A stretch of 64,000 nt of DNA from Roseateles_E cavernae (lineage in GTDB: Bacteria; Pseudomonadota; Gammaproteobacteria; Burkholderiales; Burkholderiaceae_C), in NCBI RefSeq assembly GCF_040187885.1, contig NZ_JBDPLH010000001.1, positions 806,001-870,000 of the forward strand, read 5' to 3'. Positions 24,675 to 32,228 of this stretch are shown here, one piece after another. Under the pieces are notes generated by a model. It was not told the DNA's origin. It did not search any database and saw only the letters and a list, made by a program, of their open reading frames with translations. The translations under genes and the position numbers were made by a program. Every line of letters begins with the position of its first letter. Position 1 is the first letter of the stretch.

Positions 24675-26165
24675 CTAGCCCTTCAAGGTTTGCTCCAGCA
24701 CGTGGAGCTGCTGGTTCAGCTCGGTGTTCTTCTGCCGCTCGCCGCCGATCTTGCGCACCGCATGCAGCACCGTCGTGTGGTCGCGGCCGCCGAACAGCTC
24801 GCCGATCTCGGGCAGGCTTTTCTGCGTCAGCTCCTTGGCCAGGTACATCGCGATCTGGCGCGGCCGGGCGATGCTGGCCGGGCGCTTCTTGCTGTACATA
24901 TCGGCGACCTTGATCTTGTAGAAGTCGGCCACCGTCTTCTGGATGTTCTCCACCGAGATCTGCCGATTCTGGATCGACAGCAGGTCCTTCAGTGCCTCGC
25001 GGGCCAGCTGGATATTGATGTCCTTGTGCGAGAAGCGGCTGTAGGCCAGCACCTTGCGCAGCGCGCCCTCGAGTTCGCGCACGTTGGCGCGCACGTTCTT
25101 CGCGATGAAGAAGGCCACATCCTCGGGCATCGGTGTCTGCTCGGCCTCGGCCTTCTTGATCAGGATGGCCACCCGCATCTCCAGCTCGGGCGGCTCGATG
25201 GCCACCGTCAGGCCGGCGTCGAAGCGGCTGGTCAGACGTTCGTCGATGTCCACCAGGCCCTTGGGATAGGTGTCCGAGGTCATGATGATGTGGGCGCGCT
25301 TGGCCAAGAGGGCCTCGAAGGCGTTGAAGAACTCCTCCTGCGTGCGGTCCTTGCCGGCGAAGAACTGCACATCATCGATCAGCAGCAGGTCCAGCGAGTG
25401 GTACTTGGCCTTCAGCTCGTCGAAGGTCTTGCGCTGGTAGTTCTTCACCACGTCCGAGATGAACTGCTCGGCATGCAGATAGAGCACCCGCGCATCGGGC
25501 TTGTCGCGCAGCAAGGCGTTGCCGACCGCATGGATCAGATGGGTCTTGCCCAGGCCGACGCCGCCGTAGATGAACAGCGGGTTGTACATCGCGCCCGGCG
25601 CACCGGCCACATGCAGGGCCGCGGTGCGCGCCATCTGGTTGGCACGGCCGGGCACCAGGGTGTCGAAGGTCAGCGCGGTATTGAGGCGGTGGCGGCTGGC
25701 GCTGGGCGGCGGACCCAGGGCCGGATTGCTGTGGATGACGGGCTGCTGCGGGTCGCGCGGCGCGGCGGGGGCCACCGGCACGGGCTCGGGCTGCGGCGGG
25801 CTGACCGGGCGCAGGCCGTTGTGCAGCACCTGGCCGACGGCGATCGGCTGGTTGGCGGGCAGGGGCTGGGCCACGCGGCCGACCGGCTCGCGCGCGGCCA
25901 GGGCCAGCTCCAGGCGGGCCGGTTTGCCGGCCAGCTCGGTCAGGATGGCTTCGATGCGGCCCGCATACTGGTTGCGGATCCAGTCGAGCTTGAAGCGGTT
26001 GGGCACGCGCAGCGAGACGACCACCGCGTCGGCGCCGCTGCCGCCGGCCACATCGGCCGGGGGCAGCGGGCGTATCCAGGTATTGAATTGTTGTTCGGGC
26101 AGTTCGGCAGCCAGGCGCTCACAGCCGCGCTGCCAAAGTTCTGCCCCAGACATGTCTGCGCTCAT
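24675..26165 (-). CDS. dnaA: Chromosomal replication initiator DnaA
   Basis: A 496-residue DnaA. Domain I is at the N-terminus (LWQRGCERLAAELPEQQFNTW), domain II is a Pro/Ala-rich linker (about residues 85-160), domain III has the Walker A GGVGLGKTHLI and Walker B LLLIDDVQFF, and domain IV has the DnaA signature GGRDHTTVLHA. A second in-frame ATG lies four codons in. A DnaA-box match (TTTTCCACA) abuts the start codon, which suggests self-repression. Confidence 0.98.
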   Translation of the reverse strand: MSADMSGAELWQRGCERLAAELPEQQFNTWIRPLPPADVAGGSGADAVVVSLRVPNRFKLDWIRNQYAGRIEAILTELAGKPARLELALAAREPVGRVAQPLPANQPIAVGQVLHNGLRPVSPPQPEPVPVAPAAPRDPQQPVIHSNPALGPPPSASRHRLNTALTFDTLVPGRANQMARTAALHVAGAPGAMYNPLFIYGGVGLGKTHLIHAVGNALLRDKPDARVLYLHAEQFISDVVKNYQRKTFDELKAKYHSLDLLLIDDVQFFAGKDRTQEEFFNAFEALLAKRAHIIMTSDTYPKGLVDIDERLTSRFDAGLTVAIEPPELEMRVAILIKKAEAEQTPMPEDVAFFIAKNVRANVRELEGALRKVLAYSRFSHKDINIQLAREALKDLLSIQNRQISVENIQKTVADFYKIKVADMYSKKRPASIARPRQIAMYLAKELTQKSLPEIGELFGGRDHTTVLHAVRKIGGERQKNTELNQQLHVLEQTLKG

Positions 26166-26606
26166 TGTGGAAAACTTGTTCTTGAGCGGCCGGATTGTAC
26201 GGGTTTGACGCGGCCGAATCGCAGGTTATCCACAGATTTTTGGGCGCGGTCAAGCCCCCGATAACCCGGGATGGCGATCCCTCTTGATTGACCGGGGCGC
26301 CAAAGTTTGGTGTAATCGCGGGTTTTCCGGACGCCGGATGGTTGCGCACGGGCGGACTTGTTCTTTGCACTAGCATGTGGATTGATGGTCTTGTCCCATG
26401 TCGGCCCCAAGGCAGGGCCGGCGCGGCGCACATCGGTGGCCGTCTGGGCCGTATCGGCCTGCCGACCCGTCAAGGGTACGGCAGACCGGCATGGCTTTGG
26501 CGGCCGGGATGCCCAGCGCATCTCGTAACGATTTGCCCACAACCGCTCTCGCGGGCGAGGATTCCTCGCTGCGTTGTAGCGTCTTTAGACCTCAAGAGGT
26601 TTCATC
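26166..26606. other. dnaA-rpmH intergenic region, probable oriC
   Basis: This 441-bp gap between divergent dnaA and rpmH is the usual site of the origin in related bacteria. A perfect DnaA box TTATCCACA lies at 26226-26234 and a consensus match TTTTCCACA (minus strand) at 26166-26174. More boxes occur in the adjacent rnpA gene (26881-26945). No long AT-rich unwinding element stands out, so the full origin limits are unclear. Confidence 0.6.
26288..26316 (+). promoter_or_regulatory. rpmH promoter
   Basis: TTGACC at 26288-26293, a 17-bp spacer, and TGTAAT at 26311-26316: a strong sigma-70 type promoter. It lies about 290 bp before rpmH, leaving a long 5' leader with no clear ORF. Confidence 0.7.
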
Positions 26607-26741
26607 ATGAAACGCACCTACCAAGCTTCCAAGACCCGTCGCGCCCGTACCCATGGCTTCCTCGTCCGCATGAAGACCCGTGGCGGCCGCGCCGTCATCG
26701 CTGCGCGCCGCGCCAAGGGCCGCAAGCGTCTGGCTGTCTAA
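26607..26741 (+). CDS. rpmH: 50S ribosomal protein L34
   Basis: A 44-residue basic protein, MKRTYQASKTRRARTHGF and then RMKTRGGRAVI...KGRKRL, the complete L34 pattern. It is a structural part of the large ribosomal subunit. AAGAGG precedes the ATG by about 8 bases. It is the first gene of the rpmH-rnpA-yidD-yidC operon. Confidence 0.98.
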   Translation: MKRTYQASKTRRARTHGFLVRMKTRGGRAVIAARRAKGRKRLAV

Positions 26742-26757
26742 GTCGGGACACGACAGC

Positions 26758-27267
26758 GTGATCGGCCGCATCCTGCGATCGGCCGACTTTGAGCGCGTGC
26801 TGGGTTCGCCCAGCCGCGCTCGCAGCAGCCATTTCGCTGTGCACCATGTTGCGGCCAGCCCCAGCCTGCCGGGCAAGAAGTTGTCCACAGATGCGGCCGA
26901 GTTATCAACAGGCGATGCACCGGACATCCACATGCTTGTGGATGAGGGCCGCGCTCAGGCGCTGCCGCAAGGCTGCTGGCTGGGTAGCGTGGTGCCCAAA
27001 CGCCATGCCCGCCGCGCCGTGACCCGTACCCTGCTGAAGCGCCAGATCCGCGCCGCCTTCGTGGCCCAGGCCGCGGCCGAAGAGCCGTTGCTGCCGGGCC
27101 TGTGGGTGGTGCGCTTGCGTGCGCCCTTCGACATCAAGCAGTTTCCCAGCGCCTCGTCCGAGGCGCTGCGCACGGCTGCGCGCGTCGAATTGGCCCAGCT
27201 GTTCGAGCGCGCGCGCGCGCCGCAGCGCGAGCAACAGCGGCCGGCCCGTGCCCGGCCGCAGGCCTGA
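26758..27267 (+). CDS. rnpA: RNase P protein component
   Basis: A 169-residue protein subunit of RNase P, which assists the catalytic RNA in maturing tRNA 5' ends. The conserved basic helix KRHARRAVTRTLLKRQIRAAF (in parts: VPKRHARRAV, TLLKRQIRAAF) is at about residues 80-103. A GTG start at 26758, 16 bp after rpmH, gives the usual N-terminus (IGRILRSADFERVLGS). Residues 42-62 form an insert not seen in E. coli RnpA, and its DNA holds a cluster of DnaA-box-like sequences. Confidence 0.93.
   Translation: MIGRILRSADFERVLGSPSRARSSHFAVHHVAASPSLPGKKLSTDAAELSTGDAPDIHMLVDEGRAQALPQGCWLGSVVPKRHARRAVTRTLLKRQIRAAFVAQAAAEEPLLPGLWVVRLRAPFDIKQFPSASSEALRTAARVELAQLFERARAPQREQQRPARARPQA
26881..26945. promoter_or_regulatory. 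Cluster of DnaA-box-like sites inside rnpA
   Basis: TTGTCCACA (26881-26889), TTATCAACA (26902-26910) and TGTGGATGA (26937-26945, inverse of TCATCCACA) each differ by one base from the TTWTNCACA box. All lie in the part of rnpA that codes for the protein's extra segment. Confidence 0.5.
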
Positions 27268-27272
27268 GCGAT

Positions 27273-27587
27273 ATGGACCGCCCGCCCGCCTCGCTGCCGC
27301 AGCGCTTCATGATGGGGCTGGTGCGCGGCTATCAGCTGCTGTTCAGCCACTGGCTGCAGGCCGGCTGCCGCTATGAGCCGAGCTGCTCGGCCTATGCGAT
27401 GCAGGCGCTGACCCAGCATGGCGCGGCCGCCGGCACGTATCTGGCGGCGGCCCGCATCCTGCGCTGCAATCCTTTCTGCTTGGGCGGGCATGATGCCGTG
27501 CCCGACAATCCGCCCGGCCTGTTCACCCGTCTGGGTTGCGGGTCTGGCGTCCGTTCCTCCTCCTCCAATCCTGAAGCGTCCCAATGA
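27273..27587 (+). CDS. yidD: Membrane protein insertion efficiency factor
   Basis: A 104-residue YidD. The hallmark is CRYEPSCSAYAMQAL followed by RILRCNPFCLGGHD, with conserved cysteines. It assists YidC-dependent insertion of inner-membrane proteins from the cytoplasmic side. It lies 5 bp after rnpA and overlaps yidC by four bases (ATGA). Confidence 0.95.
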   Translation: MDRPPASLPQRFMMGLVRGYQLLFSHWLQAGCRYEPSCSAYAMQALTQHGAAAGTYLAAARILRCNPFCLGGHDAVPDNPPGLFTRLGCGSGVRSSSSNPEASQ

Positions 27588-29242
27588 CTGATATACGCCG
27601 CACCGTGCTGTGGGTGGTCTTCACCATGTCGCTTGTCCTGTTGTGGGACGGCTGGCAAAAGCACAACGGTCACCCCTCGATGTTCAGCCCCGCCGCCCCG
27701 AAGCCGGCGGCCGTTGCTGGCTCGGCACCCGGCGCTGCCGCACTGCCCACCGCCGCCACCCTGCCGGGCGCGGCCGCGACACCGGGCGCCGCGCCGACCG
27801 CTGCGGCACCGAGCAGCACTGGCGAAACCGTCGTCATCAGCACCGATGTGGTCAAGGCCACACTGGACAGCCTGGGCGGCAGCCTGGTGCGGGTGGAACT
27901 GCTCAAGCACAAGGACGAGACCGACGCCAGCGGCCATATCGTCGTGCTGGACCGCAGCGCCCAGCGCGTCTACCTGGCCCAGACCGGCCTGGTCGGCGTG
28001 GCCGGCGCGCCCAGCCACCTGACCCCGATGAGCCTGGTGCCCGGCGAGCGCAGCCTGAAGGACGGCGAGCAAAGCCTGGTCGTGCGCTTCGAGTCGCCCG
28101 AGCAGGGCGGCGTCAAGCTGGTCAAGACCTACACCTTCAAGCGCGGCGACTATGCGGTGGACGTCAAGCATGAGGTGCTCAACACCTCGGCCGCGCCGCT
28201 GATGCCCCAGCTCTACACCCAGCTGGTGCGCGACGGCAATCCGCTGCCCAATGAGTCGAGCTTCTATTTCACCTTCACCGGCCCGGCGATGTATACCGAC
28301 AAGTCGAAGTTCCTGAAGCTCGACTTCAAGGACATCGAAAAGGGCAAGGCCAGCGTCGAGAAGAATGCCAGCGATGGCTGGGTTGCGATGGTCCAGCACT
28401 ACTTCGCCAGCGCCTGGCTGCACAAGGGCGACAGCCCGCGTGAGTTCTACGCGAAGAAGGTCGACAACAATCTGTACTCGGTCGGCATGCTGTTCCCGCT
28501 GGCCCAGCTGGCGCCCGGCGCCAGCGTCAGCGCCGACCACCAGCTCTTCGTCGGCCCGCAGGAAGAGAACAAGCTGGCCGTGCTGGCCCCGGGCCTGGAG
28601 CTGGTGAAGGACTATGGCTGGTTCACCATCCTGTCCAAGCCGCTGTTCTGGCTGCTCGACCAGCTGCACAAGCTGCTGGGCAACTGGGGCTGGTCCATCA
28701 TCGCGCTGGTGGTGCTGCTGAAGATCGCGTTCTACTGGCTCAATGCCAGCGCCTACCGCAGCATGGCCAAGATGAAGGCGGTCAACCCGCGCATCACCGA
28801 GATGCGCGAGCGCCTGAAGGACAAGCCGCAGCAGATGCAGCAGGAGATGATGAAGATCTACCGCGAGGAGAAGATCAACCCGATCGGCTCCTGCCTGCCG
28901 ATCTTCCTGCAGATGCCCTTCTTCATCGCGCTGTACTGGGTGCTGCTGTCCAGCGTCGAGATGCGCCATGCACCGTGGATTCTGTGGATCACCGATCTGT
29001 CGGCCAAGGACCCGTTCTTCGTGCTGCCCATCCTGATGACGCTGTCCAGCCTGTTCCAGGTCTGGCTGAACCCGACGCCGCCGGACCCGATGCAGGCCAA
29101 GATGATGTGGATCATGCCGCTGGCCTTCAGCTTCATGTTCTTCTTCTTCCCGGCCGGTCTGGTGCTGTACTGGCTGACCAACAACATCCTGTCGATCGCC
29201 CAGCAGTGGATGATCAACAAGCAGCTCGGCGTCAACAAATAG
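27584..29242 (+). CDS. yidC: Membrane protein insertase YidC
   Basis: A 552-residue YidC/Oxa1-family insertase. It has an N-terminal membrane segment (about residues 6-22), a Pro/Ala linker, a large periplasmic domain (about 60-340), and the conserved five-helix core at the C-terminus (about 345-540: PLFWLLDQLHKLLGNWGWSI near 350 and PIFLQMPFFIALYWVLL near 440). It inserts proteins into the inner membrane with or without SecYEG. The length is normal. Confidence 0.97.
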   Translation: MTDIRRTVLWVVFTMSLVLLWDGWQKHNGHPSMFSPAAPKPAAVAGSAPGAAALPTAATLPGAAATPGAAPTAAAPSSTGETVVISTDVVKATLDSLGGSLVRVELLKHKDETDASGHIVVLDRSAQRVYLAQTGLVGVAGAPSHLTPMSLVPGERSLKDGEQSLVVRFESPEQGGVKLVKTYTFKRGDYAVDVKHEVLNTSAAPLMPQLYTQLVRDGNPLPNESSFYFTFTGPAMYTDKSKFLKLDFKDIEKGKASVEKNASDGWVAMVQHYFASAWLHKGDSPREFYAKKVDNNLYSVGMLFPLAQLAPGASVSADHQLFVGPQEENKLAVLAPGLELVKDYGWFTILSKPLFWLLDQLHKLLGNWGWSIIALVVLLKIAFYWLNASAYRSMAKMKAVNPRITEMRERLKDKPQQMQQEMMKIYREEKINPIGSCLPIFLQMPFFIALYWVLLSSVEMRHAPWILWITDLSAKDPFFVLPILMTLSSLFQVWLNPTPPDPMQAKMMWIMPLAFSFMFFFFPAGLVLYWLTNNILSIAQQWMINKQLGVNK

Positions 29243-29265
29243 CCGCCCGCGCCAGCATTTCACGA

Positions 29266-29300
29266 AGCCCCCGGGTGCCCCCGCACTTGGGGGCTTTTTT
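29266..29300 (+). terminator. Terminator of the rpmH-yidC operon
   Basis: Stem AGCCCCC/GGGGGCT (7 bp) followed by TTTTT, 24 bp after the yidC stop. Confidence 0.85.
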
Positions 29301-29443
29301 ATTGGCGCCGCCAGGCCTTTAATCGATCACATGCGGGGCAGAGAGTCACCGGCCTGTCAAAGACAACAGTGCCTGGCGACAAGGCCCATCAGCGGGGCTC
29401 ACGCGAGCGCCCGCTGACAGCCTCCCCCGCGCCATATCCCGGA

Positions 29444-29468
29444 CGCCGACCCCAAGGTCGGCGTTTTT
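29444..29468 (+). terminator. Second terminator-like hairpin before mnmE
   Basis: A perfect 8-bp stem CGCCGACC/GGTCGGCG with loop CCAA, then TTTTT. It sits 36 bp before the mnmE ATG. It could end a short RNA made from 29301-29443 or act as an attenuator for mnmE. The ORF that seems to extend mnmE upstream reads through this hairpin and is not used. Confidence 0.7.
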
Positions 29469-29503
29469 CGTCTGGGGTGGCCGCCATCGGTGAAAATTCG
29501 CCC

Positions 29504-30880
29504 ATGCTGTCCCGCCACCAAGATCCCATCGTCGCCATCGCCACCGCCCCCGGACGAGGCGCGGTGGGCATCGTCCGCGTCTCGTCGGCGCAAGACCTGA
29601 CCCCCATCGTGCAGGCCCTGTGCGGCAAGGCCCTGAAGCCGCGCGAGGCCAGCTATCTGCCTTTCCGCGCCGCCGATGGCGAGGCCATCGACCAGGGCCT
29701 GGCCCTGCTGTTCCCGGCCCCGCATTCCTATACCGGCGAGCATGTGCTGGAGCTGCAGGCCCATGGCGGGCCGGTGGTGCTGCAGCTGCTGCTGGCGCGC
29801 TGCATGGAGGCCGGCGCCGGCATGCGCATGCGCCTGGCCGAGCCCGGCGAGTTCACCCAGCGCGCCTTTCTGAACGGCAAGCTCGACCTGGCCCAGGCCG
29901 AGGCCGTCAGCGATCTGATCGACGCCAGCACCGAGGCGGCCGCGCGCAGCGCCAGCCGTGCGCTGGCCGGCGCGCTGTCCGGCGAGGTCGGCGAGCTGCG
30001 CGATGCGCTGATCAAGCTGCGCATGCTGGTCGAGGCGACGCTGGACTTCCCGGAGGAAGAGATCGACTTCCTGCAGCAGGCCGACGCGCTGGGCCAGCTG
30101 GACCGGCTGCACGCCCGACTCGCGGCCGTGCTGGACCGCACCCAGCAGGGCGCGCTGCTGCGCGAGGGCATCAAGGTGGTGCTGGCCGGCCAGCCCAATG
30201 TCGGCAAGAGCTCGCTGCTGAACGCGCTGGCCGGTGCCGAGCTGGCCATCGTGACGCCCATCCCCGGCACCACGCGCGACAAGGTCAGCCAGACCATACA
30301 GATCGAGGGCGTGCCGCTGCACATCAGCGACACCGCCGGGCTGCGGGAGACCGAGGACGAGGTCGAGCGCATCGGCGTCGCGCGCAGCTGGGATGCGATC
30401 GCCGATGCCGATGTCGTGCTGTTCCTGCACGACCTGAGCCGCATCGGCCAACCGGACTACGAGGCCGAGGACCGCCTGATCAACGAACGCCTGCAAGGCG
30501 TCGATGTCGGCCGCATCCTGCAGGTCTTCAACAAGGCCGACACCGCCCATGGGCAAGACCTGGCTCCAGGCGCCGTCGCGCTGTCCGCCAAGACCGGTGC
30601 GGGGCTGGGCGAGCTGCGCCAGCGCCTGCTGCAGCAGGTCGGCTGGCACGCCACGCCCGAGGGCCTGTTCATCGCCCGCGAGCGCCATGTCCAGGCGCTC
30701 AAGCGCACCCGCGAGCATCTGGAGCTGGCCAAGGCCGTGGCCACCCAGCAGCCGCCGGCCCTGGATCTGCTGGCCGAAGAGCTGCGGCTCTCGCACGACG
30801 CCCTCGGCGAGATCACCGGCGCCTTCTCGGCCGACGATCTGCTCGGCGAGATATTCAGCCGGTTTTGTATCGGGAAGTGA
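29504..30880 (+). CDS. mnmE: tRNA modification GTPase MnmE
   Basis: A 458-residue GTPase that works with MnmG to make the 5-(carboxymethyl)aminomethyl group on U34 of tRNAs. The N-terminal tetrahydrofolate-binding domain starts IVAIATAPGRGAVGIVRVS. The inserted G domain has GQPNVGKSSLLN (G1) and DTAGLRE (G3). The C-terminus ends FCIGK, with the essential Cys. The ATG at 29504 fits the usual start. Confidence 0.97.
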   Translation: MLSRHQDPIVAIATAPGRGAVGIVRVSSAQDLTPIVQALCGKALKPREASYLPFRAADGEAIDQGLALLFPAPHSYTGEHVLELQAHGGPVVLQLLLARCMEAGAGMRMRLAEPGEFTQRAFLNGKLDLAQAEAVSDLIDASTEAAARSASRALAGALSGEVGELRDALIKLRMLVEATLDFPEEEIDFLQQADALGQLDRLHARLAAVLDRTQQGALLREGIKVVLAGQPNVGKSSLLNALAGAELAIVTPIPGTTRDKVSQTIQIEGVPLHISDTAGLRETEDEVERIGVARSWDAIADADVVLFLHDLSRIGQPDYEAEDRLINERLQGVDVGRILQVFNKADTAHGQDLAPGAVALSAKTGAGLGELRQRLLQQVGWHATPEGLFIARERHVQALKRTREHLELAKAVATQQPPALDLLAEELRLSHDALGEITGAFSADDLLGEIFSRFCIGK

Positions 30881-30933
30881 GCGCTACGCCGGGCCGATGC
30901 CTCGAATGCGGCCTTGTCCTACGCGCAGCGACG

Positions 30934-31037
30934 CCCTGAGTTGGTAAATTGGCTTCACTCAGGGTGCTCCTCCTCCCTCCCTCCAATGGCCCTGAGACTT
31001 GCCCGGCAGCCGTGATGGTTTTGCCGGGCTTCTTTTT
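30934..31037 (+). ncRNA. Candidate small RNA downstream of mnmE
   Basis: The ~104-bp region has a hairpin CCCTGAG/CTCAGGG (30934-30964), a C/U-rich open stretch with repeated CUCC (30965-30984) that could pair with Shine-Dalgarno sequences, and a strong terminator: GCCCGGCA/TGCCGGGC (31001-31029) plus TTCTTTTT. It could be an independent sRNA or the processed 3' end of mnmE mRNA. No clear promoter was found. At minimum the last hairpin ends mnmE transcription. Confidence 0.4.
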
Positions 31038-31057
31038 GGGCTGGAGGAGCCCGAGGC

Positions 31058-31420
31058 TTACACGGTCGCCGTGCGCAGCTGCTCCAGGCTGACGTATTGC
31101 AGGGCCCGCGCGTGGGTGCATTCCAGCACGACCGGCGGCGCAACACCGGCCTCATAGGCCTGCCGCCAGCGCAGCGCGCACAGGCACCAGCGGTCGCCCG
31201 GTTTCAGGCCTCGGAAGCGCTGCTCGGGGCGGGGCGTGCTGAGGTCGTTGCCGCGCAGCGCCGAAAACTGCAGAAAGGCGGCCGTGAGCTTGGCGCAGAT
31301 CACATGGCTGCCGAGGTCGTGCTGATCGGTATGGCAGCAGCCGTCGCGGAAGAAGCCGGTCAGCGGGTCGTAGGAGCAGGGCACCAGCGGCGTGCCCAGC
31401 ACATTGAGGGCCTGCGGCAT
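31058..31420 (-). CDS. DUF2237 family protein
   Basis: A 120-residue protein that matches the DUF2237 family along its length: NVLGTPLVPCSYDPLTGFFRDGCC near the start (C19, C32-C33 region), then DRWCLCALRW and VVLECTHARALQYVSLEQL. The conserved cysteines and His suggest a metal or catalytic site, but no function is known. It overlaps the previous gene's stop by one base, forming a pair with it. Confidence 0.85.
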   Translation of the reverse strand: MPQALNVLGTPLVPCSYDPLTGFFRDGCCHTDQHDLGSHVICAKLTAAFLQFSALRGNDLSTPRPEQRFRGLKPGDRWCLCALRWRQAYEAGVAPPVVLECTHARALQYVSLEQLRTATV

Positions 31421-31653
31421 CAGCGGCCGTGCGGCCAGGTCGACTTGGCCTTCGGTGGCTTGACGCCCTTGCCCTGGGCGGCCCAGAGCTTGTAGGCGCT
31501 GGAGGTCAGCTCGCGCTTCATCAGCTGCACCAGCTCGCCCTGGCCGATGGCGTGCTGCATCAGCACCTTGTTATAGGGCGGGGTGTCGTCCCAGGCGGTC
31601 TTGATGACCGCGTCGATCTGGTCGCGGCTGAGGCGGGGAATGGGTTTGGCCAT
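31420..31653 (-). CDS. TIGR03643/DUF2805 family small protein
   Basis: A 77-residue protein with the family pattern: IDAVIKTAWDDTPPYNKVL, then GQGELVQLMKREL and the basic tail with PKAKSTW. The function is not known. It is 13 bp downstream of apt on the same strand and coupled with the DUF2237 gene. Confidence 0.8.
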   Translation of the reverse strand: MAKPIPRLSRDQIDAVIKTAWDDTPPYNKVLMQHAIGQGELVQLMKRELTSSAYKLWAAQGKGVKPPKAKSTWPHGR

Positions 31654-31666
31654 GGTCTATTGTCCT

Positions 31667-32212
31667 TCAGTGGCCGCCGAAGTCGACCAGCGTGAACAGC
31701 GGCAGGCCGCTCTCCTGCAGGCGCTGGGAGCCGCCGAGCTCGGGCAGGTCGACAATGGCCGCACCCTCCACCACCTGCGCGCCCAGGCGTTGCAGCAGCT
31801 TGGCGCCGGCCATCATCGTGCCGCCGGTGGCGATCAGGTCGTCGATCAGCACGATGCGGTCGCCGGGCTTGACGGCGTCGGTGTGCATCTCCACCGTGGC
31901 GCTGCCGTATTCCAGCTCATAGGTCTCCTCCACCGTCGTGAAGGGCAGCTTGCCCTTTTTGCGGATCGGGATGAAGCCGATGTTCAGCTCATAGGCCAGC
32001 ACCGAGCCGATGATGAAGCCGCGCGCGTCGAGGCCGGCGATGGCCGTCGGCTTCGCGTCGAAATAGCGGTGCACGAACTGGTCGATCAGCACGCGGAACA
32101 CGCGCGGATTGGACAGCAGCGGCGTGATGTCACGGAACTGCACGCCCGCGCTGGGCCAGTCGGGCACGGTGCGGATATGGCTCTTGATGTAGTCGGCGGC
32201 AGTGGTCGGCAT
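31667..32212 (-). CDS. apt: Adenine phosphoribosyltransferase
   Basis: A 181-residue purine-salvage enzyme that makes AMP from adenine and PRPP. The PRPP site is IVLIDDLIATGGTM (about residues 118-131). The start at 32212 (MPTTAADYIK) avoids a 28-residue extension into the GGDEF gene's end. Its length matches Apt of other proteobacteria. Confidence 0.95.
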   Translation of the reverse strand: MPTTAADYIKSHIRTVPDWPSAGVQFRDITPLLSNPRVFRVLIDQFVHRYFDAKPTAIAGLDARGFIIGSVLAYELNIGFIPIRKKGKLPFTTVEETYELEYGSATVEMHTDAVKPGDRIVLIDDLIATGGTMMAGAKLLQRLGAQVVEGAAIVDLPELGGSQRLQESGLPLFTLVDFGGH

Positions 32213-32228
32213 AGGTGCCGATGGTAAA

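Noticed and set aside
24117..26264. 715-codon plus-strand frame
   Set aside because: It is antisense to dnaA and dnaN and shows only repetitive Leu/Gln/Val/Gly composition.
27392..29263. 623-codon minus-strand frame
   Set aside because: It is antisense to yidC and yidD and lacks any domain motif.
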